Source of the DNA: Liolophura sinensis
Lineage: Eukaryota; Mollusca; Polyplacophora; Chitonida; Chitonidae
DNA length: 64,000 nucleotides
Assembly (NCBI RefSeq): GCF_032854445.1
Contig: NW_027018044.1
Coordinates: forward strand, 41,448 to 105,447
Reading direction: 5' to 3'
The notes under the pieces were generated by a model that was not told where the DNA came from, made no database searches, and saw only the letters and a list, made by a program, of their open reading frames with translations. A program made the position numbers and the translations under genes. Below are positions 37,305 through 51,530 of the stretch, piece by piece (position 1 is the stretch's first letter; each line of letters begins with the position of its first letter).

Positions 37305-39499
37305 GTAATGACCAGTCGCGATTGTACAGAGTACAGTGTAGCCGATTTCAATTAACAAAAAGACCAGGCAAAAATGCAAAAGTGGAAAAACTGTTCCAGT
37401 GCTACTAGTAAGAGGCTAATCCGACGTATTGTGTGACGAGAAATCGAATGGTGCAAACCGCGTTGCTCTCCGACCAATACTTTTGGCTGTAGCGACAGAT
37501 CAATGATCATTTATGTCATAATCACATGCCCAGCAACGGCTCTTACTCCATGGAAACCAGGGATATTTGCAATTTTTTAACAGCTGCCGATACCTGGCTA
37601 AATTCCGCATCTTTTGGCACCTTACTGAAGTGGGTCAGTGTTCAGTTGTACTTTTACAGCAGACTGTATCAAGTATCTTATGGTTTTCACGTACAAATGG
37701 TGTGGTTTTTCTACACGTAGATAAAGACATTGAGATTGTCTTGCACTTAGAAGTAAGGCAATTGCTGGGTGAGTTAAATGGGCTTGGCCCAAAGATTTGA
37801 CGTCTTCTGGGCTACCGAAGGGCACATAACTTATAGTCAAAAGTTGAATATAGTAATGACCAGTCGCGATTGTACAGAGTACAGTTTAGCCGATTTCAAT
37901 TAACAAAAAGACGAAGCAAAAATGCAAAAGTGGAAAAACTGTTCCAGTGCTACTAGTAAGAGGCTAATCCGACGTATTTTGTGACGAGAAATCGAATGGT
38001 GCAAACCGCGTTGCTCTCCGACCAATACTTTTGGCTGTAGCGACAGATCAATGATCATTGATGTCATAATCACGTGCCCAGCAACGGCTCTTACTCCATG
38101 GAAACCAGGGATATTTGCAATTTTTTAACAGCTGCCGATGCCTGGCCCAATTCCACATCTTTTGGCACCTTATAAATGTGGGTCAGTGTTTAGTTGTACT
38201 TTTTACAGCAGACTGTATCAAGTACCTTGTGTTTTTTATGTACAAATGGTCTGGTTTTTCTACACGTAGATAAAGACATTGAGATTGTCTTGGACTTAGA
38301 AGTAAGACAATTGCTGGGTGAGTTAAATGGGCTTAGCCGAAAGATTTGACGTCTTCTGGGCTACCGAAGGGCACATAACTTATAGTCAAAAGTTGAATAT
38401 AGTAATGACCAGTCGCGATTGTACAGAGTACAGTGTAGCCGATTTCAATTAACAAAAAGACCAGGCAAAAATGCAAAAGTGGAAAAACTGTTCCAGTGCT
38501 GCTGGTAAGAGGCTAATCCGACGTATTTTGTGACGACAAATCGAATGGTGCAAACCGCGTTGCTCTCCGACCAATACTTTTGCCTGTAGTGACAATTGAA
38601 TGATCATTAATGTCATAATCACGTGCCCAGCAACGGCTTTTACTCTATGGAAACCAGGGATATTTGCAATTTTTCAACAGCTGCCGATGCCTAGCTGAAT
38701 TCCGCATCTTTTGGCACCTTATTCATGTGGGTCTGTGGTCAGTTGTACTTTTTACAGCAGACTGTATCAAGTACCTTGTGTTTTTCACGTACAAATGGTG
38801 TGGTTTTTCTACACGTAGATAAAGACATTGAGATTGTCTTGCACTTAGAAGTAAGGCAATTGCTGGGTGAGTGAAATGGGCTTAGCCCAAAGATTTCAGG
38901 TCTTCTGGGCTACCGATGGGCACATAACTTATAGTCAAAAGTTGAATATAGTAATGACCAGTCGCGATTGTACAGAGTGCAGTGTAGCCGGTTTCAATTA
39001 ACAAAAAGACCAGGCAAAAATGCAAAAGTGGAAAAACTGTTCCAGTGCTACGAGTAAGAGCCTGATCCGACGTATTTTGTGACGAGAAATCGAATGGTGC
39101 AATCCGCGTTGCTCTCCGACCAATACTTTTGGCTGTAGCGACAATTGAATGATCATTGATGTCATAATCACGTGCCCAGCAACGGCTCTTACTCCATGGA
39201 AACCAGGGAAATTTGCAATTTTTCAACAGCTGCCGATGCCTGGCTCAATTCCGCATCTTTTGGCACCTTACTGAAGTGGGTCAGTGTTCAGTTGTACTTT
39301 TTACAGCAGACTGTATCAAGTACCTTGTGTTTTTCACGTACAAATGGTGTGGTTTTTCTACACGTAGATAAAGACATTGAGATTGTCTTGCACTTAGAAG
39401 TAAGGCAATTGCTGGGAGAGTTAAATGGGCTTAGCCCAAAGATTTCAGGTCTTCTGGGCTACCGATGGGCACATAACTTATAGTCAAAAGTTGAATATA
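37305..39499 (+). repeat. Partial C unit (M69-M72), closest to C unit 1
   Basis: Four monomers match M47-M50 at a shift of about 12075 bp. The rare pair GGCTAAATTCC and AAGTATCTTATGG occurs only in M47 and M69. M71 resembles a5/c3 with private TACTCTATGG and GAGTGAAATGG changes, and M72 resembles a6/c4 with AGAGCCTGATCC. The C array therefore extended to about 39.5 kb with an insertion or rearrangement at 35-37 kb. Confidence 0.82.
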
Positions 39500-41146
39500 G
39501 TAATGACCAGTCGCGATTGTACAGAGTGCAGTGTAGCCGGTTTCAATTAACAAAAAGACCAGGCAAAAATGCAAAAGTGGAAAAACTGTTCCAGTGCTAC
39601 GAGTAAGAGCCTAATCCGACGTATTTTGTGACGAGAAATCGAATGGTGCAATCCGCGTTGCTCTCCGACCAATACTTTTGGCTGTAGCGACAACTGAATG
39701 ATCATTGATGTCATAATCACGTGCGTAGCAACGGCTCTTACTCCATGGAAACCAGGGAAATTTGCAATTTTTCAACAGCTGCCGATGCCTGGCTCAATTC
39801 CGCATCTTTTGGCACCTTATTCATGTGGGTCTGTGGTCAGTTGTACTTTTTACAGCAGACTGTATCAAGTACCTTGTGTTTTTTATGTACAAATGGTCTG
39901 GTTTTTCTACACGTAGATAAAGACATTGAGATTGTCTTGCACTTAGAAGTAAGACAATTGCTGGGTGAGTTAAATGGGCTTGGCCCAAAGATTTCAGGTC
40001 TTCTGGGCTACTGAAGGGCACATAACTTATAGTCAAAAGTTGAATATAGTAATGACCAGTCGCGATTGTACAGAGTACAGTGTAGCCGATTTCGATTAAC
40101 AAAAAGACCAGGCAAAAATGCAAAAGTGTAAAAACTGTTCCAGTGCTAGTAGTAAGAGCCTAATCCGACGTATTTTGTGACGAGAAATCGAATGGTGCAA
40201 ACCACGTTGCTCTCCGACCAATACTTTTGGCTGTAGCGACAATTGAATGATCATTTATGTCATAATCACGTGCCCAGCAACGGCTCCTACTCCATGGAAA
40301 CCAGGGATATTTGCAATTTTTCAACAGCTGCCGATGCCTAGCTCAATTCCGCATCTTTTGGCACCTTATTCATGTGGGTCTGTGGTCAGTTGTACTTTTT
40401 ACAGCAGACTGTATCAAGTACCTTGTGTTTTTCACGTACAAATGGTGTGGTTTTTCTACACGTAGATAAAGACATTGAGATTGTCTTGCACTTAGAAGTA
40501 AGGCAATTGCTGGGTGAGTTAAATGGGCTTAGCCCAAAGATTTCACGTCTTCTGGGCTACCGAAGGGCACATAACTTATAGTCAAAAGTTGAATATAGTA
40601 ATGACCAGTCGCGATTGTACAGAGTACAGTGTAGCCGATTTCAATTAACAAAAAGACCAGGCAAAAATGCAAAAGTGGAAAAACTGTTCCAGTGCTACTA
40701 ATAAGAGACTAATCCGACGTATTTTGTGACGAGAAATCGAATGGTGCAATCCGCGTTGCTCTCCGACCAAAGCTTTTGGCTGTAGCGACAATTGAATGAT
40801 CATTTATGTCATAATCACGTGCGTAGCAACGGCTCTTACTCCATGGAAACCAGGGAAATTTGCAATTTTTCAACAGCTGCCGATGCCTGGCTCAATTCCG
40901 CATCTTTTGGCACCTTACTGAAGTGGGTCAGTGTTCAGTTGTACTTTTTACAGCAGACTGTATCAAGTACCTTGTGTTTTTCACGTACAAATGGTGTGGT
41001 TTTTCTACACGTAGATAAAGACATTGAGATTGTCTTGCACTTAGAAGTAAGGCAATTGCTGGGTGAGTTAAATGGGCTTAGCCCAAAGATTTCAGGTCTT
41101 CTGGGCTACCGATGGGCACATAACTTATAGTCAAAAGTTGAATATA
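39500..41146 (+). repeat. Return of a-type monomers (M73-M75)
   Basis: M73 resembles a7 and ends in CTACTGAAGG like M7 and M15. M74 has a mixed front (private GTGCTAGTAGTAAGAGCC and TTTCGATTAAC) and an a1-like back. M75 matches a2 with ACTAATAAGAGAC. The order a7, a1-like, a2 follows the older 7-mer, 36 kb downstream of its first copy. Confidence 0.7.
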
Positions 41147-44100
41147 GTAATGACCAGTCGCGATTGTACAGAGTGCAGTGTAGCCGGTTTCAATTAACAA
41201 AAAGACCAGGCAAAAATGCAAAAGTGGAAAAACTGTTCCAGTGCTACTAGTAAGAAACTAATCCGACGTATTTTGTTACGAGAAATCGAATGGTGCAATC
41301 CGCGTTGCTCTCCGACCAATACTTTTGGCTGTAGCGACAGATCAATGATCATTGATGTCATAATCACGTGCCCAGCAACGGCTCTTACTCCATGGAAACC
41401 AGGGATATTTGCAATTTTTCAACAGCCGCCGATGCCTGGCCCAATTCCACATCTTTTGGCACCTTATAAATGTGGGGCAGTGTTTAGTTGTACTTTTTAC
41501 AGCAGACTGTATCAAGTACCTTGTGTTTTTTATGTACAAATGGTCTGGTTTTTCTACACGTAGATAAAGACATTGAGATTGTCTTGCACTTAGAAGTAAG
41601 ACAATTGCTGGGTGAGTTAAATGGGCTTAGCCCAAAGATTTCACGTCTTCTGGGCTACCGAAGGGCACATAACTTATAGTCAAAAGTTGAATATAGTAAT
41701 GACCAGTCGCGATTGTACAGAGTACAGTGTAGCCGATTTCAATTAACAAAAAGACCAGGTAAAGATGCAAAAGTGGAAAAACTGTTCCAGTGCTGCTGGT
41801 AAGAGGCTAATCCGACGTATTTTGTGACGACAAATCGAATGGTGCAAACCGCGTTGCTCTCCGACCAATACTTTTGGCTGTAGTGACAATTGAATGATCA
41901 TTTATGTCATAATCACGTGCCCAGCAACGGCTCTTACTCCATGGAAACCAGGGAAATTTGCAATTTTTCAACAGCTGCCGATGCCTGGCTCAATTCCGCA
42001 TCTTTTGGCACCTTACTGAAGTGGGTCAGTGTTCAGTTGTACTTTTTACAGCAGACTGTATCAAGTACCTTCTGGTTTTCACGTACAAATGGCGTGGTTT
42101 TTCTACACGTAGATAAAGACATTGAGATTGTCTTGCACTTAGAAGTAAGGCAATTGCTGGGTGAGTTAAATGGGCTTAGCCCAAAGATTTCAGGTCTTCT
42201 GGGCTACCGAAAGGCACATAACTTATAGTCAAAAGTTGAATATAGTAATGACCAGTCGCGATTGTACAGAGTGCAGGGTAGCCGGTTTCAATTAACAAAA
42301 AGACCAGGTAAAAATGCAAAAGTGGAAAAACTGTTCCAGTGCTGCTGGTAAGAAGCTAATCCGACGTATTTTGTGACGAGAAATCGAATGGTGCAAACCG
42401 CGTTGCTCTCCGACCAATACTTTTGCCTGTAGTGACAATTGAATGATCATTTATGTCATAATCACGTGCCCAGCAACGGCTCTTACTCCATGGAAACCAG
42501 GGAAATTTGCAATTTTTCAACAGCTGCCGATGCCTGGCTCAATTCCGCATCTTTTGGCACCTTACTGAAGTGGGTCAGTGTTCAGTTGTACTTTTTACAG
42601 CAGACTGTATCAAGTACCTTGTGTTTTTCACGTACAAATGGTGTGGTTTTTCTACACGTAGATAAAGACATTGAGATTGTCTTGCACTTAAAAGTAAGGC
42701 AATTGCTGGGTGAGTTAAATGGGCTTGGCCCAAAGATTTGACGTCTTCTGGGCTACCGAAGGGCACATAACTTATAGTCAAAAGTTGAATATAGTAATGA
42801 TCAGTCGCGATTGTACAGAGTACAGTTTAGCCGATTTCAATTAACAAAAAGACGAAGCAAAAATGCAAAAGTGGAAAATCTGTTCCAGTGCTACTAGTAA
42901 GAGGCTAATCCGACGTATTTTGTGACGAGAAATCGAATGGTGCAAACCGCGTTGCTCTCCGACCAATACTTTTGGCTGTAGCGACAGATCAATGATCATT
43001 GATGTCATAATCACGTGCCCAGCAACGGCTCTTACTCCATGGAAACCAGGGATATTTGCAATTTTTTAACAGCTGCCGATGCCTGGCCCAATTCCACATC
43101 TTTTGGCACCTTATAAATGTGGGTCAGTGTTTAGTTGTACTTTTTACAGCAGACTGTATCAAGTACCTTGTGTTTTTTATGTACAAATGGTCTGGTTTTT
43201 CTACACGTAGATAAAGACATTGAGATTGTCTTGCACTTAGAAGTAAGACAATTGCTGGGTGAGTTAAATGGGCTTAGCCCAAAGATTTCACGTCTTCTGG
43301 GCTACCGAAGGGCACATAACTTATAGTCAAAAGTTGAATATAGTAATGACCAGTGGCGATTGTACAGAGTACAGTGTAGCCGGTTTCAATTAACAAAAAG
43401 ACCAGGTAAAGATGCAAAAGTGGAAAAACTGTTCCAGTGCTGCTGGTAAGAGGCTAATCCGACGTATTTTGTGACGACAAATCGAATGATGTAAACCGCG
43501 TTGCTCTCCGACCAATACTTTTGGCTGTAGCGACAATTGAATGATCATTTATGTCATAATCACGTGCCCAGCAACGGCTCTTACTCCATGGAAACCAGGG
43601 AAATTTGCAATTTTTCAACAGCTGCCGATGCCTGGCTCAATTCCGCATCTTTTGGCACCTTACTGAAGTGGGTCAGTGTTCAGTTGTACTTTTTACAGCA
43701 GACTGTATCAAGTACCTTCTGGTTTTCACGTACAAATGGTGTGGTTTTTCTACACGTAGATAAAGACATTGAGATTGTCTTGCACTTAGAAGTAAGGCAA
43801 TTGCTGGGTGAGTTAAATGGGCTTAGCCAAAAGATTTGACGTCTTCTGGGCTACCGAAGGGCACATAACTTATAGTCAAAAGTTGAATATAGTAATGACC
43901 AGTCGCGATTGTACAGAGTACAGTGTAGCCGATTTCAATTAACAAAAAGACCAGGTAAAAATGCAAAAGTGGAAAAACTGTTCCAGTGCTACTAGTAAGA
44001 GGCTAATCCGACGTATTTTGTGACGAGAAATCGAATGGTGCAAACCGCGTTGCTCTCCGACCAATACTTTTGGCTGTAGCGACAGATTAATGATCATTGA

Positions 44101-46087
44101 TGTCATAATCACATGCCCAGCAACGGCTCTTACTCCATGGAAACCAGGGATATTTGCAATTTTTTAACAGCTGCCGATACCTGGCTCAATTCAGCATCTT
44201 TTGGCACCGTACTGAAGTGGGTCAGTGTTCAGTTGTACTTTTCACAGCAGACTGTATCAAGTACCTTATGGTTTTCACGTACAAATGGTGTGGTTTTTCT
44301 ACACGTAGATAAAGACATTGAGATTGTCTTGCACTTAGAAGTAAGGCAATTGCTGGGTGAGTTAAATGGGCTTGGCCCAAAGATTTGACGTCTTCTGGGC
44401 TACCGAAGGGCACATAACTTATAGTCAAAAGTTGAATATAGTAATGACCAGTCGCGATTGTACAGAGTACAGTTTAGCCGATTTCAATTAACAAAAAGAC
44501 GAAGCAAAAATGCAAAAGTGGAAAAACTGTTCCAGTGCTACTAGTAAGAGGCTAATCCGACGTATTTTGTGACGAGAAATCGAATGGTGCAAACCGCGTT
44601 GCTCTCCGACCAATACTTTTGGCTGTAGCGACAGATCAATGATCATTGATGTCATAATCACGTGCCCAGCAACGGCTCTTACTCCATGGAAACCAGGGAT
44701 ATTTGCAATTTTTTAACAGCTGCCGATGCCTGGCCCAATTCCACATCTTTTGGCACCTTATAAATGTGGGTCAGTGTTTAGTTGTACTTTTTACAGCAGA
44801 CTGTATCAAGTACCTTGTGTTTTTTATGTACAAATGGTCTGGTTTTTCTACACGTAGATAAAGACATTGAGATTGTCTTGGACTTAGAAGTAAGACAATT
44901 GCTGGGTGAGTTAAATGGGCTTAGCCCAAAGATTTCACGTCTTCTGGGCTACCGAAGGGCACATAACTTATAGTCAAAAGTTGAATATAGTAATGACCAG
45001 TCGCGATTGTACAGAGTACAGTGTAGCCGGTTTCAATTAACAAAAAGACCAGGTAAAGATGCAAAAGTGGAAAAACTGTTCCAGTGCTGCTGGTAAGAGG
45101 CTAATCCGACGTATTTTGTGACGACAAATCGAATGATGTAAACCGCGTTGCTCTCCGACCAATACTTTTGGCTGTAGCGACAATTGAATGATCATTTATG
45201 TCATAATCACGTGTCCAGCAACGTCTCTTACTCCATGGAAACCAGGGAAATTTGCAATTTTTCAACAGCTGCCGATGCCTGGCTCAATTCCGCATCTTTT
45301 GGCACCTTACTGAAGTGGGTCAGTGTTCAGTTGTACTTTTTACAGCAGACTGTATCAAGTACCTTCTGGTTTTCACGTACAAATGGTGTGGTTTTTCTAC
45401 ACGTAGATAAAGACATTGAGATTGTCTTGCACTTAGAAGTAAGGCAATTGCTGGGTGAGTTAAATGGGCTTGGCCCAAAGATTTGACGTCTTCTGGGCTA
45501 CCGAAGGGCACATAACTTATAGTCAAAAGTTGAATATAGTAATGACCAGTCGCGATTGTACAGAGTACAGTGTAGCCGATTTCAATTAACAAAAAGACCA
45601 GGCAAAAATGCAAAAGTGGAAAAACTGTTCCAGTGCTACTAGTAAGAGCCTAATCCGACGTATTTTGTGACGAGAAATCGAATGGTGCAATCCGCGTTGC
45701 TCTCCGACCAATACTTTTGGCTGTAGCGACAATTGAATGATCATTTATGTCATAATCACGTGCGTAGCAACGGCTCTTACTCCATGGAAACCAGGGAAAT
45801 TTGCAATTTTTCAACAGCTGCCGATGCCTGGCTCAATTCCGCATCTTTTGGCACCTTACTGAAGTGGGTTAGTGTTCAGTTGTACTTTTTACAGCAGACT
45901 GTATCAAGTACCTTGTGTTTTTCACGTACAAATGGTCTGGTTTTTCTACACGTAGATAAAGACATTGAGATTGTCTTGCACTTAGAAGTAAGGCAATTGC
46001 TGGGTGAGTTAAATGGGCTTAGCCCAAAGATTTCAGGTCTTCTGGGCTACCGAAGGGCACATAACTTATAGTCAAAAGTTGAATATA
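41147..46087 (+). repeat. Block with 1647-bp (three-monomer) periodicity (M76-M84)
   Basis: M79-M80 (42794-43891) recur as M82-M83 (44441-45538) exactly 1647 bp downstream, and the back half of M76 plus M77 is related at the same spacing. M80 and M83 share the rare CGAATGATGTAAACC. The third position varies: M78 is an ordinary GCTGCTGGTAAG type, M81 is c1-like with ATTCAGCATC, and M84 is a2-like. It is therefore a dimer recurring within a 3-mer frame, not a perfect 3-mer HOR. Confidence 0.75.
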
Positions 46088-49000
46088 GTAATGACCAGTC
46101 GCGATTGTACAGAGTGCAGGGTAGCCGATTTCAATTAACAAAAAGACCAGGCAAAAATGCAAAAGTGGACAAACTGTTCCAGTGCTGCTGGTAAGAGGCT
46201 AATCCGACGTATTTTGTGACGACAAATCGAATGGTGCAAACCGTGTTGCTCTCCGACCAATACTTTTGCCTGTAGTGACAATTGAATGATCATTTATGTC
46301 ATAATCACGTGCCCAGCAACGGCTCTTACTCCATGGAAACCAGGGATATTTGCAATTTTTTAACAGCTGCCGATGCCTGGCCCAATTCCACATCTTTTGG
46401 CACCTTATAAATGTGGGTCAGTGTTCAGTTGTACTTTTTACAGCAGACTGTATCAAGTACCTTGTGTTTTTTATGTACAAATGGTGTGGTTTTTCTACAC
46501 GTAGATAAAGACATTGGGATTGTCTTGGACTTAGAAGTAAGACAATTGCTGGGTGAGTTAAATGGGCTTAGCCCAAAGATTTCAGGTCTTCTGGGCTACC
46601 GAAGGGCACATAACTTATAGTCAAAAGTTGAATATAGTAATGACCAGTCGCGATTGTACAGAGTACAGTGTAGCCGATTTCAATTAACAAAAAGACCAGG
46701 CAAAAATGCAAAAGTGGAAAAACTGTTCCAGTGCTGCTGGTAAGAGGCTAATCCGACGTATTTTGTGACGAGAAATCGAATGGTGCAAACCGCGTTGCTC
46801 TCCGACCAATACTTTTGGCTGTAGCGACAATTGAATGATCATTTATGTCATAATCACGTGCCCAGCAACGGCTCTTACTCCATGGAAACCAGGGAAATTT
46901 GCAATTTTTCAACAGCTGCCGATGCCTGGCTCAATTCCGCATCTTTTGGCACCTTACTGAAGTGGGTCAGTGTTCAGTTGTACTTTTTACAGCAGACTGT
47001 ATCAAGTACCTTGTGTTTTTCACGTACAAATGGTGTGGTTTTTCTACACGTAGATAAATACATTAAGATTGTCTTGCACTTAGAAGTAAGGCAATTGCTG
47101 GGTGAGTTAAATGGGCTTGGCCAAAAGATTTTACGTCTTCTGGGCTACCGAAGGGCACATAACTTATAGTCAAAAGTTGAATATAGTAATGACCAGTCGC
47201 GATTGTACAGAGTGCAGTGTAGCCGATTTCAATTAACAAAAAGACCAGGCAAAAATGCAAAAGTGGAAAAACTGTTCCAGTGCTGCTGGTAAGAGGCTAA
47301 TCCGACGTATTTTGTGACGAGAAATCGAATGGTGCAAACCGCGTTGCTCTCCGACCAATACTTTTGCCTGTAGTGACAATTGAATGATCATTTATGTCAT
47401 AATCACGTGCCCAGCAACGGCTCTTACTCCATGGAAACCAGGGAAATTTGCAATTTTTTAACAGCTGCCGATGCCTGGCCCAATTCCACATCTTTTGACA
47501 CCTTATAAATGTGGGTCAGTGTTTAGTTGTACTTTTTACAGCAGACTGTATCAAGTACCTTGTGTTTTTTATGTACAAATGGTGTGGTTTTTCTACACGT
47601 AGATAAAGACATTGAGATTGTCTTGGACTTAGAAGTAAGACAATTGCTGGGTGAGTTAAATGGGCTTAGCCCAAAGATTTCAGGTCTTCTGGGCTACCGA
47701 AGGGCACATAACTTATAGTCAAAAGTTGAATATAGTAATGACCAGTCGCGATTGTACAGAGTACAGTGTAGCCGGTTTCAATTAACAAAAAGACCAGGCA
47801 AAAATGCAAAAGTGGAAAAACTGTTCCAGTGCTGCTGGTAAGAGGCTAATCCGACGTATTTTGTGACGAGAAATCGAATGGTGCAAACCGCGTTGCTCTC
47901 CGACCAATACTTTTGGCTGTAGCGACAATTGAATGATCATTTATGTCATAATCACGTGCCCAGCAACGGCTCTTACTCCATGGAAACCAGGGAAATTTGC
48001 AATTTTTCAACAGCTGCCGATGCCTGGCTCAATTCCGCATCTTTTGGCACCTTACTGAAGTGGGTCAGTGTTCAGTTGTACTTTTTACAGCAGACTGTAT
48101 CAAGTACCTTGTGTTTTTCACGTACAAATGGTGTGGTTTTTCTACACGTAGATAAATACATTAAGATTGTCTTGCACTTAGAAGTAAGGCAATTGCTGGG
48201 TGAGTTAAATGGGCTTGGCCAAAAGATTTTACGTCTTCTGGGCTACCGAAGGGCACATAACTTATAGTCAAAAGTTGAATATAGTGATGACCAGTCGCGA
48301 TTGTACAGAGTGCAGTGTAGCCGGTTTCAATTAACAAAAAGACCAGGCAAAAATGCAAAAGTGGAAAAACTGTTCCAGTGCTGCTGGTAAGAGGCTAATC
48401 CGACGTATTTTGTGACGACAAATCGAATGGTGCAAACCGCGTTGCTCTCCGACCAATACTTTTGGCTGTAGTGACAATTGAATTATCATTTATGTCATAA
48501 TCACGTGCCCAGCAACGGCTCTTACTCCATGGAAACCAGGGAAATTTGCAATTTTTCAACAGCTGCCGATGCCTGGCTCATATTCGCTTCTTTTGGCACC
48601 TTATTCATGTGGGTCTGTGGTCAGTTGTACTTTTTACAGCAGACTGTATCAAGTACCTTGTGTTTTTTATGTACAAATGGTCTGGTTTTTCTACACGTAG
48701 ATAAAGACATTGAGATTGTCTTGGACTTAGAAGTAAGACAATTGCTGGGTGAGTTAAATGGGCTTGGCCGAAAGATTTGACGTCTTCTGGGCTACCGAAG
48801 GGCACATAACTTATAGTCAAAAGTTGAATATAGTAATGACCAGTCGCGATTGTACAGAGTACAGTGTAGCCGATTTCAATTAACAAAAAGACCAGGCAAA
48901 AATGCAAAAGTGGAAAAACTGTTCCAGTGCCGCTGGTAAGAGGCTAATCCGACGTATTTTGTGACGAGAAATCGAATGGTGCAAACCGCGTTGCTCTCCG

Positions 49001-49381
49001 ACCAATACTTTTGGCTGTAGTGACAACTGAATGATCATTTATGTCATAATCACGTGCCCAGCAACGGCTCTTACTCCATGGAAACCAGGGAAATTTGCAA
49101 TTTTTCAACAGCTGCCGATGCCTGGCTCACTTCTGCATCTTTTGGCACCTTACTGAAGTGGGTCAGTGTTCAGTTGTACTTTTTACAGCAGACTGTATCA
49201 AGTACCTTGTGTTTTTTTATGTACAAATGGTGTGGTTTTTCTACACGTAGATAAAGACATTAAGATTGTCTTGCACTTAGAAGTAAGGCAATTGCTGGGT
49301 GAGTTAAATGGGCTTAGCCCAAAGATTTGACGTCTTCTGGGCTACCGAAGGGCACATAACTTATGTCAAAAGTTGAATATA
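46088..49381 (+). repeat. Block with 1098-bp (two-monomer) recurrence (M85-M90)
   Basis: M86 (46637) and M88 (47735) are near-identical and share the rare GGCCAAAAGATTTTACG. M87 and M89 between and after them are different classes. M89 has private TTGAATTATC and CTCATATTCGCTTC changes. M90 carries GACAACTGAATG and CTCACTTCTGC. The a-type 7-mer order is no longer recognisable here. Confidence 0.7.
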
Positions 49382-51530
49382 GTAATGAACCAGTCGCGCT
49401 TGTACAGAGTACAGTTTAGCCGATTTCAATTAACAAAAAGACGAAGCAAAAATGCAAAAGTGGAAAAAACTGTTCCAGTGCTACTAGTAAGAGGCTAATC
49501 CGACGTATTTTGTGACGAGAAATCGAATGGTGCAAACCGCGTTGCTCTCCGACCAATACTTTTGCTGTAGCGACAGATCAATGATCATTGATGTCATAAT
49601 CACGTGCCCAGGAACGGCTCTTACTCCATGGAAACCAGGGATATTTGCAATTTTTTAACAGCTGCCGATGCCTGGCCCAATTCCACATCTTTTGGCACCT
49701 TATAAATGTGGGGCAGTGTTTAGTTGTACTTTTTTACAGCAGACTGTATCAAGTACCTTGTGTTTTTTATGTACAAATGGTGTGGTTTTTCTACACGTAG
49801 ATAAAAGACATTGAGATTGTCTTGCACTTAGAAGTAAGGCAATTGCTGGGTGAGTTAAATGGGCTTGGGCCCAAAGATTTGACGTCTTCTGGGCTACCGA
49901 AGGGCACATAACTTATAGTCAAAAGTTGAATATAGTAATGACCAGTCGCGATTGTACAGAGGGCAGTGTAGCCGATTTCAATTAACAAAAAAGACCAGGC
50001 AAAAATGCAAAAGTGGAAAAACTGTTCCAGTGCTACTAGTAAGAGGCTAATCCGACGTATTTTGTGACGAGAAATCGAATGGTGCAATCCGCATTGCTCT
50101 CCGACCAATACTTTTGGCTGTAGCGACAATTGAATGATCATTTATGTCATAATCACGTGCGTTACAACGGCTCTTACTCCATGGAAACCAGGGAAATTTG
50201 CAATTTTTCAACAGCTGCCGATGCCTGGCTCAATTCCGCATCTTTTGGCACCTTACTGAAGTGGGTTAGTGTTCAGTTGTACTTTTTACAGCAGACTGTA
50301 TCAAGTACCTTGTGTTTTTCACGTACAAATGGTGTGGTTTTTCTACACGTAGATAAAGACATTGAGATTGTCTTGCACTTAGAAGTAAGGCAATTGCTGG
50401 GTGAGTAAATGGGCTTAGCCAAAGATTTCAGGTCTTCTGGGCTGCCGAAGGGCACATAACTTATAGTCAAAAGTTGAATATAGTAATGACCAGTCGCGAT
50501 TGTACAGAGTACAGTTTAGCCGATTTCAATTAACAAAAAGACGAAGCAAAAATGCAAAAGTGGAAAAACTGTTCCAGTGCTACTAGTAAGAGGCTAATCC
50601 GACGTATTTTGTGACGAGAAATCGAATGGTGCAAACCGCGTTGCTCTCCGACAATACTTTTGGCTGTAGCGACAGATTAATGATCATTGATGTCATAATC
50701 ACGTGCCCAGCAACGGCTCTTACTCCATGGAAACCAGGGATATTTGCAATTTTTTAACAGCTGCCGATGCCTGGCCCAATTTCACATCTTTTGGCACCTT
50801 ATAAATGTGGGTCAGTGTTTAGTTGTACTTTTTACAGCAGACTGTATCAAGTACCTTGTGTTTTTTATGTACAAATGGTGTGGTTTTTCTACACGTAGAT
50901 AAAGACATTGAGATTGTCTTGGACTTAGAAGTAAGACAATTGCTGGGTGAGTTAAATGGGCTTAGCCCAAAGATTTGACGTCTTCTGGGCTACCGAAGGG
51001 CACATAACTTATAGTCAAAAGTTGAATAAAGTAATGACCAGTCGCAATTGTACAGAGTACAGTGTAGCCGATTTCAATTAACAAAAAGACCAGGCAAAAA
51101 TGCAAAAGTGGAAAAACTGTTTCCAGTGCTGCTGGTAAGAGGCTAATCGGACGTATTTTGTGACGAGAAATCGAATGGTGCAAACCGCGTTGCTCTCCGA
51201 CCAATACTTTTGGCTGTAGTGACAATTGAATGATCATTTATGTCATAATCACGTGCCCAGCAACGGCTCTTACTCCATGGAAACCAGGGAAATTTGCAAT
51301 TTTTCAACAGCTGCCGATGCCTGGCTCAATTCCGCATCTTTTGGCACCTTACTGAAGTGGGTTAGTGTTCAGTTGTACTTTTTACAGCAGACTGTATCAA
51401 GTACCTTGTGTTTTTCACGTTACAAATGGTGTGTTTTTCTACACGTAGATAAAGACATTGAGATTGTCTTGCACTTAGAAGTAAGGCAATTGCTGGGTGA
51501 GTTAAATGGCTTAGCCCAAAAATTTCAGGT
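49210..51530. other. Indel-rich patch 2
   Basis: A dense run of one- or two-base indels includes GTTTTTTTATG, ACTTATGTCAAAAG, AATGAACCAG, TTTTGCTGTAG, ACTTTTTTACAG, GATAAAAGACATT, CTTGGGCCC, GAGTAAATGG, CTCCGACAATAC, CTGTTTCCAG, CACGTTACAAATG and AATGGCTTAG. The corresponding downstream copy (M103-M106) is clean. It is interpreted as poor consensus quality. Confidence 0.85.
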
